A stretch of 64,000 nucleotides of DNA from an uncultured Pseudomonadales bacterium (GTDB lineage Bacteria; Pseudomonadota; Gammaproteobacteria; Pseudomonadales; Azotimanducaceae), in assembly GCA_958296195.1 (NCBI GenBank), contig OY282455.1, positions 4,247,736 through 4,311,735 of the forward strand, given 5' to 3'. The position numbers and the translations under genes are program-made. The notes under the pieces were generated by a model. It was not told the origin of the DNA and did not search any database. It was given only the letters and a program-made list of their open reading frames with translations. Of this stretch, positions 14,419-23,711 are shown one piece after another (the first letter of the stretch is position 1; each line of letters starts with the position of its first letter).

Positions 14419-17400
14419 ATGCACACCGCCATCGCTTGGTTTACGCGCAATCCGGTCGCCGCCAACTTGCTCATGAGCTTGCTCTGCATCAGCGGAATCA
14501 TGTCGTTGCTCGTCGTCAATCAAGAAGAGTTCCCCAACATTGACCCACAGGTGGTGTCCATCACCGTGCCCTACCTGGGCGCCGCGCCGGCCGAAGTGGA
14601 GCAGGGCGTGTGCATTCGCATCGAGGAGGCCATCGATGGCGTCGAAGGCATCGACAGCATGCAATCCAACGCCGGCGAAGGCGCCTGCAACCTCATGGTG
14701 GAGCTGGAGCTTGACGCCGACCCAGTGGTGGTGCTGAACGAAATCAAGAGCCATGTGGATGGCATCAACAGCTTCCCGGTGGAGACCGAGAAGCCCATAG
14801 TCTCCAAGTTGTCCCTGAACCGGCAGGTGGTGCAGGTCGCCGTGTCAGGCGACACCAGCGAACGCGCCCTCAAGGAGGTGGGTCAAAGGCTGCGCGACGG
14901 CATCGCCGCCTTGGACGGCGTCTCCCAAGTAAGCCTCAAGTACGTTCGCCCCTACGAGATATCCATAGAGGTTTCCGAGCAGGCCCTGCGGCGCCACGGC
15001 ATCACCTTGGAGCATGTGACCCACGCCGTCCGCAACAGTTCGCTGGACATGCCCGGCGGCACCATCAAGTCCGAGGGGGGGGAGATACTCATCCGCTCCA
15101 AGGGGCAGGCCTACCACGGCGAGGAGTTCGAAGCCATCGTGGTGCTGACCCGCACCGACGGCCACAAGGTCACCCTGGCGGAGATCGCGGACATCCGCGA
15201 CAGCTTTGAGGAAGGCGACCTGTACGCTCGCTTCAACGGCAACCCGGCGGTGGTGGTCGATGTGGCGCAGGTGGGGGAGGAGGACCTTCTGCGAATCGCC
15301 GAGGACGTCAAGGGCTACGTCGCCGAGGCCCAGCGCATGGCGCCGGAGGGGTTGACCTTCACCATCTGGACCGACACCTCCGTGGAGCTGATAGATCGCC
15401 TCAACGCCTTGAAAAGCACCGCCGGCGGCGGCCTAGTGCTGGTGCTCATCATATTGGCGCTGTTTCTTCGCTTCCGCCTTGCCATGTGGGTGGCGGCCGG
15501 CATTCCCATCGCCCTGTTGGGCTGCATCGGCACCTTCCCCTACGTTGACGTCAACATCAGCACCCTGACGGTCATCGCCTTCATTCTGGTGCTGGGCATT
15601 CTGGTGGATGACGCCATCGTGGTGGGGGAGCGCGTCCACGCCCATGAACAACTGGGCAAGGGCCGGGTGCAGGCCGCCATTGACGGCACCCGGGAGGTCT
15701 CCATACCAGTCATCTTCGGGGTGCTGACCACGATGGCGGCGTTCCTGCCCTTGGTGCTCGTGGAAGGCCGCCTGGGGGACTTCTTCGGCTCCATCGGCTT
15801 CGTGGTCATCATCGCCCTCGTCTTCAGCATCATCGAATCCCAATTGATCCTGCCCGCCCACTTGGCCTATCGCAAGCGCGACCAGGAGGGCGGTGGCTTC
15901 ATCAGCCGCTGGAACCGGATGCAGGGGCGCATGGCGGACGGCCTGCAGCACCTGGCCGACCGCTACTACCTGCCGCTGGCGCGGCGCGCCATCGCTAGGC
16001 GCTACCTCACCGCCGCCATCGGCGTGGCGGTGCTGATTCTGGCCTTGGCGCTGATTGCCAGCGGTCGGGTGGTGTTCAGCTTTTTCCCATCCATTGAAGG
16101 CGACCGCATCTACGCCGCGGTGGAGCTGCCGGAAGGGGTCCCGGTCGAGGAGACCATTCGCGCCGCCCAACAGATTGAGCGGGCCGCCTTCGAGTTGAAC
16201 GAAGAGCTTGCCGAAACCCTGGGACTGGAGAGCGGCCCCATCGCCAACCAACTGACCAGCATCGGCACGGCCGTGAGTCGGGACGGCCCCGGCCGCCCGC
16301 CGCAGCCCGGCCGCAGCCACTTTGCGGAGATCGTCGTTGAACTGCCGTCCGACGTATTGGACGATCTCAGCACCAAGGAACTCGCCAAGCGCTGGCGCGA
16401 GCTGGCCGGCCCCATCCCCGACGCCGTGAAGCTGACCTTCAACGCCGATCAGTTCTCGGTGGGGGAGCCGATCAACTACGAGATCAGCGGTGCGGACGTG
16501 GACCAGCTGCGGGCGGCGGCGGCGGAGCTGCGCGCCGAGCTCAGCCGCTACGCCGGGGTCTTCGACATCGCCGACTCCTTCCGCGCCGGCAAGCAGGAGA
16601 TCAAGCTGAACTTGCTGCCGGAGGCGCGCAACCTGGGCCTCACCTTGGGAGATCTAGCCCGCCAAGTGCGCAACGCCTTCTACGGCGCCGAGGCGCAACG
16701 GGTGCAGCGCGGCCGGGATGACCTGCGGGTGATGGTGCGCTTTCCTGAAGAGGAGCGAAGGTCCCTCGGCAACCTGGAGGACATGTACATCCGCACCCCG
16801 GACGGCAAGGAAGTGCCCTTCCACAGCGTCGCCCAGTTCGAGTTGGGCCGCGGCTACTCCTCCATTCGCCGTGCCGACCGACAACGGGTGGTCAACGTGA
16901 CGGCCGATGTTGACCGAGCGCAGATCCGGCCGGAGGAGGTGATGAACAGCCTCGACAGCGAAGTGCTGCCGAAGCTGAAGCGCAAGTTCCCCGGCATCCG
17001 CATCAACAAGGAGGGCGAACAGGAGGAGCGGGACGAAGGCATGATGGCCTTGGCCCAAGGCGCTCTGCTTTCATTGGTGATGATCTACGGGCTGCTGGCG
17101 GTGCCGCTCAGAAGCTATGTGCAGCCGCTGGTCATCATGAGCGTCATACCCTTCGGCGCGGTGGGCGCCATCTTCGGCCACTGGGTGATGGGAGTGCAGC
17201 TCATGTTCTTCTCGGCCCTCGGCATGGTGGCGCTTTCCGGCGTGGTGGTGAACGCCAGCCTCGTGCTGGTGGACTACGTCAACCGGCGGCGGCGGGAGGG
17301 CATGTCCGTGGATGAAGCCTTGGTGACCAGTTGTGGGGTGCGCTTCCGAGCCATCATCTTGACTTCGGTGACCACCTTCGTCGGTCTCATCCCGCTGATG

Positions 17401-17589
17401 AGCAACCAAACGCCGAACACCCTGCCCTTCATCCCCATGGCCATCGCCCTAGCCTACGGGGTGCTGTTCGCCACGTTCATCACTTTATTCTATGTCCCCG
17501 TGCTGTACCGCATCGCTGAGGACATCTTCGGCTGGAATCCCGTTACGCAAGGCATGGGCAAGGCTGAGGCGCAGGCCGCTGAGATCTGA
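14419..17589 (+). CDS. RND-family efflux pump inner-membrane subunit
   Basis: 1056-residue AcrB/MexF-superfamily proton antiporter. The N-terminal helix (WFTRNPVAANLLMSLLCISG) is followed by a large periplasmic domain, transmembrane helices 2-6 with the proton-relay motif LGILVDDAIVVGERV near residue 395, a second periplasmic domain and helices 8-12 (GALLSLVMIYGLLAVPLRSY, then VVVNASLVLVDYVNRRR). The divergent periplasmic loops resemble the subgroup often annotated as hydrophobe/amphiphile or unclassified RND rather than classic multidrug AcrB. Substrate cannot be assigned. Confidence 0.92.
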   Translation: MHTAIAWFTRNPVAANLLMSLLCISGIMSLLVVNQEEFPNIDPQVVSITVPYLGAAPAEVEQGVCIRIEEAIDGVEGIDSMQSNAGEGACNLMVELELDADPVVVLNEIKSHVDGINSFPVETEKPIVSKLSLNRQVVQVAVSGDTSERALKEVGQRLRDGIAALDGVSQVSLKYVRPYEISIEVSEQALRRHGITLEHVTHAVRNSSLDMPGGTIKSEGGEILIRSKGQAYHGEEFEAIVVLTRTDGHKVTLAEIADIRDSFEEGDLYARFNGNPAVVVDVAQVGEEDLLRIAEDVKGYVAEAQRMAPEGLTFTIWTDTSVELIDRLNALKSTAGGGLVLVLIILALFLRFRLAMWVAAGIPIALLGCIGTFPYVDVNISTLTVIAFILVLGILVDDAIVVGERVHAHEQLGKGRVQAAIDGTREVSIPVIFGVLTTMAAFLPLVLVEGRLGDFFGSIGFVVIIALVFSIIESQLILPAHLAYRKRDQEGGGFISRWNRMQGRMADGLQHLADRYYLPLARRAIARRYLTAAIGVAVLILALALIASGRVVFSFFPSIEGDRIYAAVELPEGVPVEETIRAAQQIERAAFELNEELAETLGLESGPIANQLTSIGTAVSRDGPGRPPQPGRSHFAEIVVELPSDVLDDLSTKELAKRWRELAGPIPDAVKLTFNADQFSVGEPINYEISGADVDQLRAAAAELRAELSRYAGVFDIADSFRAGKQEIKLNLLPEARNLGLTLGDLARQVRNAFYGAEAQRVQRGRDDLRVMVRFPEEERRSLGNLEDMYIRTPDGKEVPFHSVAQFELGRGYSSIRRADRQRVVNVTADVDRAQIRPEEVMNSLDSEVLPKLKRKFPGIRINKEGEQEERDEGMMALAQGALLSLVMIYGLLAVPLRSYVQPLVIMSVIPFGAVGAIFGHWVMGVQLMFFSALGMVALSGVVVNASLVLVDYVNRRRREGMSVDEALVTSCGVRFRAIILTSVTTFVGLIPLMSNQTPNTLPFIPMAIALAYGVLFATFITLFYVPVLYRIAEDIFGWNPVTQGMGKAEAQAAEI

Positions 17590-17631
17590 CATTTCTCCCA
17601 TCCCCGAACGAGGCGCACACTCGGCCGCCGG

Positions 17632-18786
17632 CTACAGTGCGTCGGCCAGCGCGTTGATGAGTGCGGCTCGGTGCTCGCGCAGTGCGTCGTCCCCGGCGTT
17701 CGGCCAGGCGGCGTGCTGGGCGATGACGATGTTGCGGACCGGGTCTATCCAGATCTGCTGGCCGAAGATGCCCAAGCCGCCGTATAGGCCGCCCCCGAAC
17801 AGCCACCAATAGTAGCCATAGCCCTCATAGGCCGGGGATGGTGCAACGGACTCCCCTATCCAGCCCTCCGGCAACACCCGTCGGCCTAGGGGCGTAACCC
17901 CGTCCTTTAAGGCGAACAGGCCGATCCGGGCGTAGTCCCGCAGGGTGGCGTTGATGCAGCAGCCTCCGTACTCCACCCCGCCCGGCTGGTCGATGACCCA
18001 ACTGCCGTCCGCCTCCATGCCGAAGGGTTGCCAGATTTTGTGGGAGAGGTAGGTGGCCAGGTTGTTGCCGATGGCCGCCCGCAACAGCGCTCCGGCGATG
18101 CTGGTCTCCCCGGTGTTGTAGTTGAACTTGGCGCCGGGGGGCGCAACCCTGGGCAGAACGCGCATGTGTTCCACTAGGGCCATGCCGCCGCCGGGGGCCT
18201 TGGCGGTGTCTGAATTCGGGTCCGCATAGTCCTCGTTCCAAGCCACGCCCGATGACATTTGCAGGATGTGCCTGATGGTCACCGCGTCGTAGGCGCCGCC
18301 CTTGAGCCGCGGCAGGTAGTCCACCACTGGATCGTCCACGCTGGCGATGTAGCCGTCCTGAATGGCTGCCCCAATGAGCATGCTGACCACGGACTTGGCG
18401 ACGGAGAAGGATATCCAGCGGCTGCTGGCGTCGTTGCCCAAACCGTACCGCTCCAAATGCACCTTGCCGTCCTTGACGGCGATCAGCCCGGCGATGCGCT
18501 GGCTTTGCATGTAGTCATCCAGGCTGCGGCGCACCCCTTGGTGCTTGTAGCGAAAGTCTGCAAAGTCGCTGTGGGCGGGAACCAGGGGATAGGCATGGGC
18601 GCCGGCCTTGATCTCCCGGGTGGGATAAAGGCTGTCGATGGCCCGGTAGCCGATGATCTGCTGCTCCGGCGACCAGAACAGAATGCCCTCCCCGCCATGC
18701 AGGTCCACCTCCTCCGCCCAAGCCCCCCACGCCGCCATGCAGATGGCGGCCAGCGCCCAAGTGCGCATCTGCCTCACTGCGCCCAT
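17632..18786 (-). CDS. Serine hydrolase, class C beta-lactamase fold, exported
   Basis: 384-residue periplasmic protein of the beta-lactamase/esterase family. ATG 18786 follows GGAGAAG and starts a signal peptide (RTWALAAICMAAWGAWAEE). The nucleophile motif S-x-x-K appears as SFSVAKSV near residue 160, and a Y-N-T element in KFNYNTGETS is the likely counterpart of YxN. VDLHGGEGILFWSPEQQ opens the mature protein. Such proteins include esterases, peptidases and 6-aminohexanoate-dimer hydrolases. The exact substrate is unknown. It converges on the RND operon with a 42-bp gap. Confidence 0.85.
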   Translation of the reverse strand: MGAVRQMRTWALAAICMAAWGAWAEEVDLHGGEGILFWSPEQQIIGYRAIDSLYPTREIKAGAHAYPLVPAHSDFADFRYKHQGVRRSLDDYMQSQRIAGLIAVKDGKVHLERYGLGNDASSRWISFSVAKSVVSMLIGAAIQDGYIASVDDPVVDYLPRLKGGAYDAVTIRHILQMSSGVAWNEDYADPNSDTAKAPGGGMALVEHMRVLPRVAPPGAKFNYNTGETSIAGALLRAAIGNNLATYLSHKIWQPFGMEADGSWVIDQPGGVEYGGCCINATLRDYARIGLFALKDGVTPLGRRVLPEGWIGESVAPSPAYEGYGYYWWLFGGGLYGGLGIFGQQIWIDPVRNIVIAQHAAWPNAGDDALREHRAALINALADAL

Positions 18787-18909
18787 AGCTTCTCCTTCAA
18801 GTGTGCAGCCCAAATGTGATCGCCCCAGCGAAGCCAACCGGCCCCGAGCGAGGCGCATCGCCGTTGTGCAGTTTACCTTCGCTTGAGTAGGGCGTTGCGC
18901 CTAAACCTT

Positions 18910-19075
18910 TAGTGTGGTGTCCCGCAAATAACCACACCTTATCTACGGGTCTTTTTGGGCTCCTGGCTGCGTTGCTCCGCCTTGTGTGGAGCCCGCCACA
19001 CGGCGTTGTCGCGCCTTGCCAGGAACCAAAAATCCCTCGCATCCAAAGCGCACTCATTTACGGGACAGCACACTA
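18910..19075. mobile_element. 166-bp MITE-like palindromic element
   Basis: Bounded by 21-bp terminal inverted repeats matching at 18 positions: TAGTGTGGTGTCCCGCAAATA on the left and, on the reverse complement of the right end, TAGTGTGCTGTCCCGTAAATG. The interior contains a second long imperfect palindrome, TTTTTGGGCTCCTGGC against TTTTTGGTTCCTGGC of the opposite strand. No coding frame. Outer TA dinucleotides would fit a TA target, as used by IS630/Tc1-type transposases, but the family is inference. Confidence 0.6.
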
Positions 19076-19221
19076 GGTTGGCGTCACCGCCTCGCTCCGT
19101 TGCAGCGCCGAACAGGATTGGATTTGACCGGGAAGGCTCTGGGCGCTGATTCGACGGATGTGCCATGATGGGCGGTCTCGATTAGGAAAATCCGCCTGCC
19201 GGCGGATGCAAGGAGGCATTT

Positions 19222-19929
19222 ATGGGCCAGGAAATTTGTTTGATTACCGGAGTGGGTCCCGGCACCGGCAAGGCCCTGGTCGAGCGCTTTGCCGATGCCT
19301 ATCAAGTGGCCATGCTGGCCCGCAATCGCGAGCGGCTTCAGGGGATTGAGGAGGCGGTGCCCAACACAAAGGGCTATCCCTGCGATGTGGCCGACCCGGA
19401 ACAGCTGCAGACCACTCTAGCGGCGATCAAAGCCGAGCTTGGCGCTCCCTCCGTGGTCATCCACAACGCCGTGGGCGGCGCTTTCGGCAATTTTTTGAGC
19501 ATCGACCCGGAGGCGCTGAACCGCAATTTTCAGATCAACACCACGGCCTTGCTGCGCTTAGCCCAAGCCACGGCCCCGTCCATGATCGACGCCGGCCAAG
19601 GCGCCATCCTCTGCACCGGCAACACCGCCGCCTACCGGGGCGTGGAGAACTTCGCCGGGTTCGCGCCCACCAAGGCGGCGCAACGCATCCTCTGCGAATC
19701 CATGGCCCGCCACTTAGGGCCAAAGGGCGTGCATGTGGCCTTCATCGCCATCGACGCCGTCATCAACGTGCCTTGGACTCGCAAGCGCTTCGCCGACCAA
19801 CCCGACGACTTTTTCTGCCAGCCCAAGGACATCGCCGCCGAATGCTGGCACGTCGCCCATCAACCGCGCTCCGCCTGGAGCTTCAACGTCCTGATCCGCC
19901 CCCATCGAGAGCCTTGGTCCATCTCCTAG
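19222..19929 (+). CDS. Short-chain dehydrogenase/reductase with an altered catalytic Tyr
   Basis: 235-residue Rossmann-fold protein. The coenzyme loop is LITGVGPGTGKALVERF at the N-terminus, followed by CDVADPEQ and VVIHNAVGGAFGNFL, the NNAG-equivalent. The catalytic segment reads GFAPTKAAQR, where the YxxxK Tyr is replaced by Phe. The Ser position is TGNTAAY. Normal SDR catalysis is therefore doubtful unless another residue substitutes. An AAGGAGGC ribosome binding site precedes the ATG. No functional link to neighbours. Confidence 0.85.
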   Translation: MGQEICLITGVGPGTGKALVERFADAYQVAMLARNRERLQGIEEAVPNTKGYPCDVADPEQLQTTLAAIKAELGAPSVVIHNAVGGAFGNFLSIDPEALNRNFQINTTALLRLAQATAPSMIDAGQGAILCTGNTAAYRGVENFAGFAPTKAAQRILCESMARHLGPKGVHVAFIAIDAVINVPWTRKRFADQPDDFFCQPKDIAAECWHVAHQPRSAWSFNVLIRPHREPWSIS

Positions 19930-20046
19930 GTGGTTCCGCATGGCTCTTCGCTGCGGCGGCCGCTAGGTGCTCCCGTACAAGTGCTTGACGTGCTCCCGTC
20001 CAACGCCAACAATGGCGGCGTCTGTCCGGTGCCAAGGGGTGCAGCC

Positions 20047-20493
20047 ATGCCTTTTGAGGAACAGCAGGAAGTCCAATACATTGGCTTTTGGTGGCGAGTC
20101 TGCGCCACCATCGTGGACACCATTCTGGTGGGCATCATCGCCACTCCCATTCTGCTCCATGCATACGGGGACCAATACTGGCAGTCCGAAGACCTCGTTC
20201 AAGGCCCGCTGGACTTCCTTTTGACTTGGGTGGCCCCCGCCATAGTGGTCATCCTGTTCTGGATGTACAAAGCGGCCACTCCGGGTAAAATGGCCGTCAG
20301 CGCCAAGATAGTGGATGCGCAGACCGGGGAGCGCCCATCGACCGGCCAGTTTGTGGGCAGGTACTTCGCCTATTTCGTGTCGGTGTTGCCGCTGGGCCTC
20401 GGTGTGCTATGGGTCGCTTTCGACAAAAGAAAACAAGGCTGGCATGACAAATTGGCCGGCACGGTGGTGATACGGAACGATGCAGAGAAATAA
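20047..20493 (+). CDS. RDD-family membrane protein
   Basis: 148-residue integral membrane protein. It carries the defining R in FWWRVCATIVDTILVGIIATP, an Asp in the first helix (VDT), a second helix (LLTWVAPAIVVILFWMYKA) and the conserved GKMAVSAKIVDAQTGERPS before a third helix and a WHDKLAGTVVIR tail. RDD proteins are linked to Na+/H+ antiport in one case, but most are unassigned. It starts at ATG 20047, before which the frame has no family similarity. The next gene starts 59 nt downstream of its stop. Confidence 0.85.
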   Translation: MPFEEQQEVQYIGFWWRVCATIVDTILVGIIATPILLHAYGDQYWQSEDLVQGPLDFLLTWVAPAIVVILFWMYKAATPGKMAVSAKIVDAQTGERPSTGQFVGRYFAYFVSVLPLGLGVLWVAFDKRKQGWHDKLAGTVVIRNDAEK

Positions 20494-20551
20494 GCCACTC
20501 GGTTTGGGATTGGCTGAGCTTCGCGTTTCGCCATGCCGCGGAAAAAGACCA

Positions 20552-21487
20552 ATGGAAAGGGCGGCTCGGCTGTGGTTGGCGGCCTTGGCGGTGCTGATGG
20601 CGCAGACAGCACAGGCCGCTTGCGTTGAGGTCATCGCCCACCGGGGCGCTTCCGGCTATCTGCCGGAGCATACCCTGCCGGCCTACGCCCTAGGCTACGG
20701 GCAAGGAGCCCATTGGATTGAACCGGACGTGGTGCTGACGGCGGACGGAGTGCCCATCGCCCTGCATGATCTGACGCTGAACCGAACCACCAACGTCGCT
20801 GAAGCCTTCCCCGACCGAGCGCGGGAGGACTGCCTCCATCACGCCGCCGACTTCACCTACGCGGAAATACAGCAACTGCTTGTGGTGGAGTCCACGCCGG
20901 GACGGTTCCCGCACAGGACCTTCCGGGTGCCCCGCTTGGCGGAAGTGCTGGACCTCGTTGAGGGCTTGAACCGCACGACCGGACAGCGGGTGGGCATCTA
21001 CCCGGAGTTGAAGGACCCAGCGCTGCAGCCGGAGCTGGCTGATGCCCTGCTGCAAACGCTGGCTCCCTATGATTTGCCGGTGCTGATCCAGTCCTTTGAC
21101 GCCAAAGCGCTGGCGGCTCTGGAAACCGAACATCCCAAGGTGCAGCTTATCGATTGGAACGAGGCCGTCACCGAGTCATTGCTTGATCGCATCGCCAGCT
21201 ACGCGGTGGGCATTGGCGCTCCCAAAGCTCTGCTGCTGAACGCTCCAAACATCGTCGAGCAAGCCCATGACCGCAACCTCGCGGTGCATGTTTACACGCT
21301 GCGGGCGGATCGGCTGGGGGAGGGGTTCGAGTCCTTCGCGGACGAGGTCAGGGCGCTGCTGGACATCGGGGTGGACGCTCTGTTCACCGACCATCCCGAC
21401 CAAGCCCTGGCGCTCATTGACACTGACGAAAGGCTCTGCAAGACCTTGCGGGCGCCGGTCGCCAGCCCGGAGAAACCAATCCCCTAA
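20552..21487 (+). CDS. Glycerophosphodiester phosphodiesterase, periplasmic
   Basis: 311-residue GlpQ-type enzyme that hydrolyses glycerophosphodiesters to glycerol-3-phosphate and an alcohol. A signal peptide (RLWLAALAVLMAQTAQAA) precedes the TIM barrel. Catalytic and metal residues are in EVIAHRGASGYLPEHTLPAY (HR and E), then WIEPDVVLTADGVPIALHD, with YPELKDP as a later metal ligand and LFTDHPDQAL at the end. ATG 20552 is chosen because it starts the signal peptide. Also a little like GlpQ of Gram-negatives in length. Confident by motifs. Confidence 0.9.
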   Translation: MERAARLWLAALAVLMAQTAQAACVEVIAHRGASGYLPEHTLPAYALGYGQGAHWIEPDVVLTADGVPIALHDLTLNRTTNVAEAFPDRAREDCLHHAADFTYAEIQQLLVVESTPGRFPHRTFRVPRLAEVLDLVEGLNRTTGQRVGIYPELKDPALQPELADALLQTLAPYDLPVLIQSFDAKALAALETEHPKVQLIDWNEAVTESLLDRIASYAVGIGAPKALLLNAPNIVEQAHDRNLAVHVYTLRADRLGEGFESFADEVRALLDIGVDALFTDHPDQALALIDTDERLCKTLRAPVASPEKPIP

Positions 21488-21653
21488 ACGGCGTCCCTGT
21501 GCGCTGGTCTCTCGAAAGCCTTGGCGAAAACTCCCCCATTGCCATATAGCAACGGGCGTATCCACAGGTGATGCCGCAAGAATCTGTCGGTGTGCCGCCG
21601 CAGCCAAGTCTTCTTCGATTGCATGACCGCCGTGAGGCCAAGCGTTTGCAGGG

Positions 21654-21742
21654 CGAATGCCTATAGGCGCGTGGCGGCGATCGCTGTGGATCCCCACCAC
21701 CGCCCGCTGCGCGTCGAATGCCCACAGGCGCGTGGAGACGAT
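21654..21742. repeat. Pair of 28-bp direct repeats in an intergenic region
   Basis: The unit beginning CGAATGCCTATAGGCGCGTG (21654-21681) recurs at 21715-21742 with four substitutions. The 327-bp gap between the phosphodiesterase and the next SDR gene contains nothing else I can identify. Function unknown. Confidence 0.6.
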
Positions 21743-21814
21743 GGCGGGGTGTTTGGGAAGCCTATCACCAAGGCATGAAGTGATAACATCGCCCCTCCAC
21801 CTAGGGAGGACAAC

Positions 21815-22684
21815 ATGCAGGATTTGGCGGGCAAGACGGCGTTCATTACTGGCGGCGCCAGCGGTTTGGGCTTGGCGATGGCGCATAGCTTCTGCGCGGC
21901 CGGAATGAGGGTGGCGATTGCGGACATCGAGCAAGCGGCGCTGGAAAAAGCGGAGGCTGAACTGCGCCCCAGCAATGCGGAGGTGCTCGCCTTGCAGTTG
22001 GACGTCACCGACCGGGCGGCGATGGCCCAGGCTGCGGACCGCACGGAGCAGGCTTTCGGCAAGGTGCATGTGGTGTGCAACAACGCCGGCGTCGCGGTGG
22101 CCGGCACCGTGGAGCAGATGGCTTACTCGGACTGGGATTGGGTGGTCGGCGTCAATCTGCAAGGCGTCGTCAACGGTGTGCAGACCTTCCTTGAGCGAAT
22201 CAAATCCCACGGCGAGGGCGGCCACTTCGTGAACACCGCATCCGTGGCGGGGCTGTTGCCTTTTCCGGGTTTAAGCGTTTACAACACCACCAAGTACGCG
22301 GTCCTCGGCCTGTCCGAGGCGATGCGCACCGACCTCGCCGCCCAAGGCATCGGTGTTTCCGTGCTCTGCCCCGGCGTCGTCAACACCAACATCTTCGACT
22401 CCGACCGCAACCGCCCGGCGGCGCTGCAATCCCAAGCCGGCCCCGCCACGATCAGTTTGGCGGACCAATTGCCGGACGACGAGCAATCGGCGCGGATTCA
22501 GTCCTTGCTGGCCAACGCCCTGGAGCCGAGCGTCGTCGGCGACATGGTGCTGCACGCCATTCAAAAGGACGAGCCCTACATCTTCACCCATCCGCAGTTT
22601 GCAGAGATGGTCGTGGCCCGCCATCAGGAAATGCTGGGCGCCTTCGAGCGATGGCGCAGCTATCGGGAAGAACACGGAGTCTGA
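21815..22684 (+). CDS. Short-chain dehydrogenase/reductase (classical)
   Basis: 289-residue NAD(P)-dependent oxidoreductase. It has FITGGASGLGLAMAHSF (cofactor loop), DIEQAALEKAE suggesting NAD preference (Asp after beta-2), CNNAGVAVAG, the catalytic Ser in VNTASVAGLL and YNTTKYAVLGLSEA (YxxxK). The C-terminal 60 residues (LPDDEQSARIQSLLANALEP and IFTHPQFAEMV) are typical of the subgroup annotated as SDR family oxidoreductase with unknown alcohol substrates. GGAGGACAAC precedes the ATG. Unlike the SDR at 19222, its active site is complete. Confidence 0.9.
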   Translation: MQDLAGKTAFITGGASGLGLAMAHSFCAAGMRVAIADIEQAALEKAEAELRPSNAEVLALQLDVTDRAAMAQAADRTEQAFGKVHVVCNNAGVAVAGTVEQMAYSDWDWVVGVNLQGVVNGVQTFLERIKSHGEGGHFVNTASVAGLLPFPGLSVYNTTKYAVLGLSEAMRTDLAAQGIGVSVLCPGVVNTNIFDSDRNRPAALQSQAGPATISLADQLPDDEQSARIQSLLANALEPSVVGDMVLHAIQKDEPYIFTHPQFAEMVVARHQEMLGAFERWRSYREEHGV

Positions 22685-22766
22685 ACTCCCTGATCCCCGG
22701 TTGAGAAATTCAAGCTCTGGCGGTCGGCAGCTTCAACCTCGTACCGGCGAACCTAAACCCCAGGCT

Positions 22767-23369
22767 TCAGCCCAGCAGATTGGCGCCGCCGTCGTCCAGT
22801 TTCTCTGGGCGCAGCCAGTAGGAATACTGGGGCGTCCAGTCCTTCTCGCCGAGGCCGGCGAGGCCGGCCAAGCTCCAAAAGGCGCAGTAGAGATCGCCCG
22901 GGCCGAATACGCAGGCATTCTTGCGGAAGACTTGCCCGCTCTCCCGTTCGTAGAGCACCGCGCCGGCGTACAGGTCGCCGCAATCCAGGAAATTCTGCTC
23001 CTGCAAGTAGCTGCTGCCGCCGTGGGAGGCAAGGCGGAAACGCCAGCCTCGGACGTTGGCGAAGCGGCGCTGGGTTTCCGGGGGGTCCTTGGAGAGCAGC
23101 ACCACGGAGAAGATGGATTCCAGGTGCGGCAGCAGGCCATTGAAGCCGTCCGCCCAGAGGGTGCAGTAGCGGCACCCTTGGCCCATGTTGTGAATGGCGA
23201 GCAACTGCTCCCGGTCGCCGAACAGGTCAAGCAGGGAGACCTCCCCGGAGAGGGTACGGAATGCGTAGTTCGGCACCGGCTCGCGAGAACTGGCCTTGCG
23301 CAGCGCATTGAGGCGAGCGATACGCTCAGCAATTTCCTGTTCCAGAGCGACGATTTCCTGACTGGACAT
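22767..23369 (-). CDS. DUF899-type thioredoxin-fold protein
   Basis: 200-residue protein of the DUF899 / peroxiredoxin-like group. The N-terminal helix (IVALEQEIAERIARLNALRK) is followed by a thioredoxin-like fold with C-x-x-C in MGQGCRYCTLWADGFNG. The rest has LLSKDPPETQRRFANVRGW and a C-terminal NACVFGPGDLYCAFWSLAGL. Function is not established; a redox role is inferred from the fold. Transcribed alone, opposite to the SDR gene. Confidence 0.85.
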   Translation of the reverse strand: MSSQEIVALEQEIAERIARLNALRKASSREPVPNYAFRTLSGEVSLLDLFGDREQLLAIHNMGQGCRYCTLWADGFNGLLPHLESIFSVVLLSKDPPETQRRFANVRGWRFRLASHGGSSYLQEQNFLDCGDLYAGAVLYERESGQVFRKNACVFGPGDLYCAFWSLAGLAGLGEKDWTPQYSYWLRPEKLDDGGANLLG

Positions 23370-23711
23370 CTTGCTGTCTCCCTATGGCCTTGAACCAGTC
23401 ACTTTAGCAGGTTGCAGGCCATGCGGGATCGCCGCCTTGCGCATCCGCCGCCGCGCCTAGGAATGTTCGCCCTCTCGCCATGTCCCTCATCCTGATGGTG
23501 GCCCGCCGCCCTCCGCATCCAACCCAAGGGCAGGCTACCCCTCCTCGCACCGCCGCACAAGAAAGCGTCCAGCATCACCACTCATGGCACTAAGTTCAGG
23601 CCGCCATCTGCTGATTTTGGAGCTTGGCATGGTGCTCGTTCGTGACAGAGTGTTGACGTGCCAAGCGCCGTCGCGCTATCCTGCCGGTCAGTCAGCGCCC
23701 TAGTGCAAGCC

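Noticed and set aside
14419-17589. Long minus-strand frames inside the RND gene
   Set aside because: They mirror codon bias of the pump gene and show no protein motifs.
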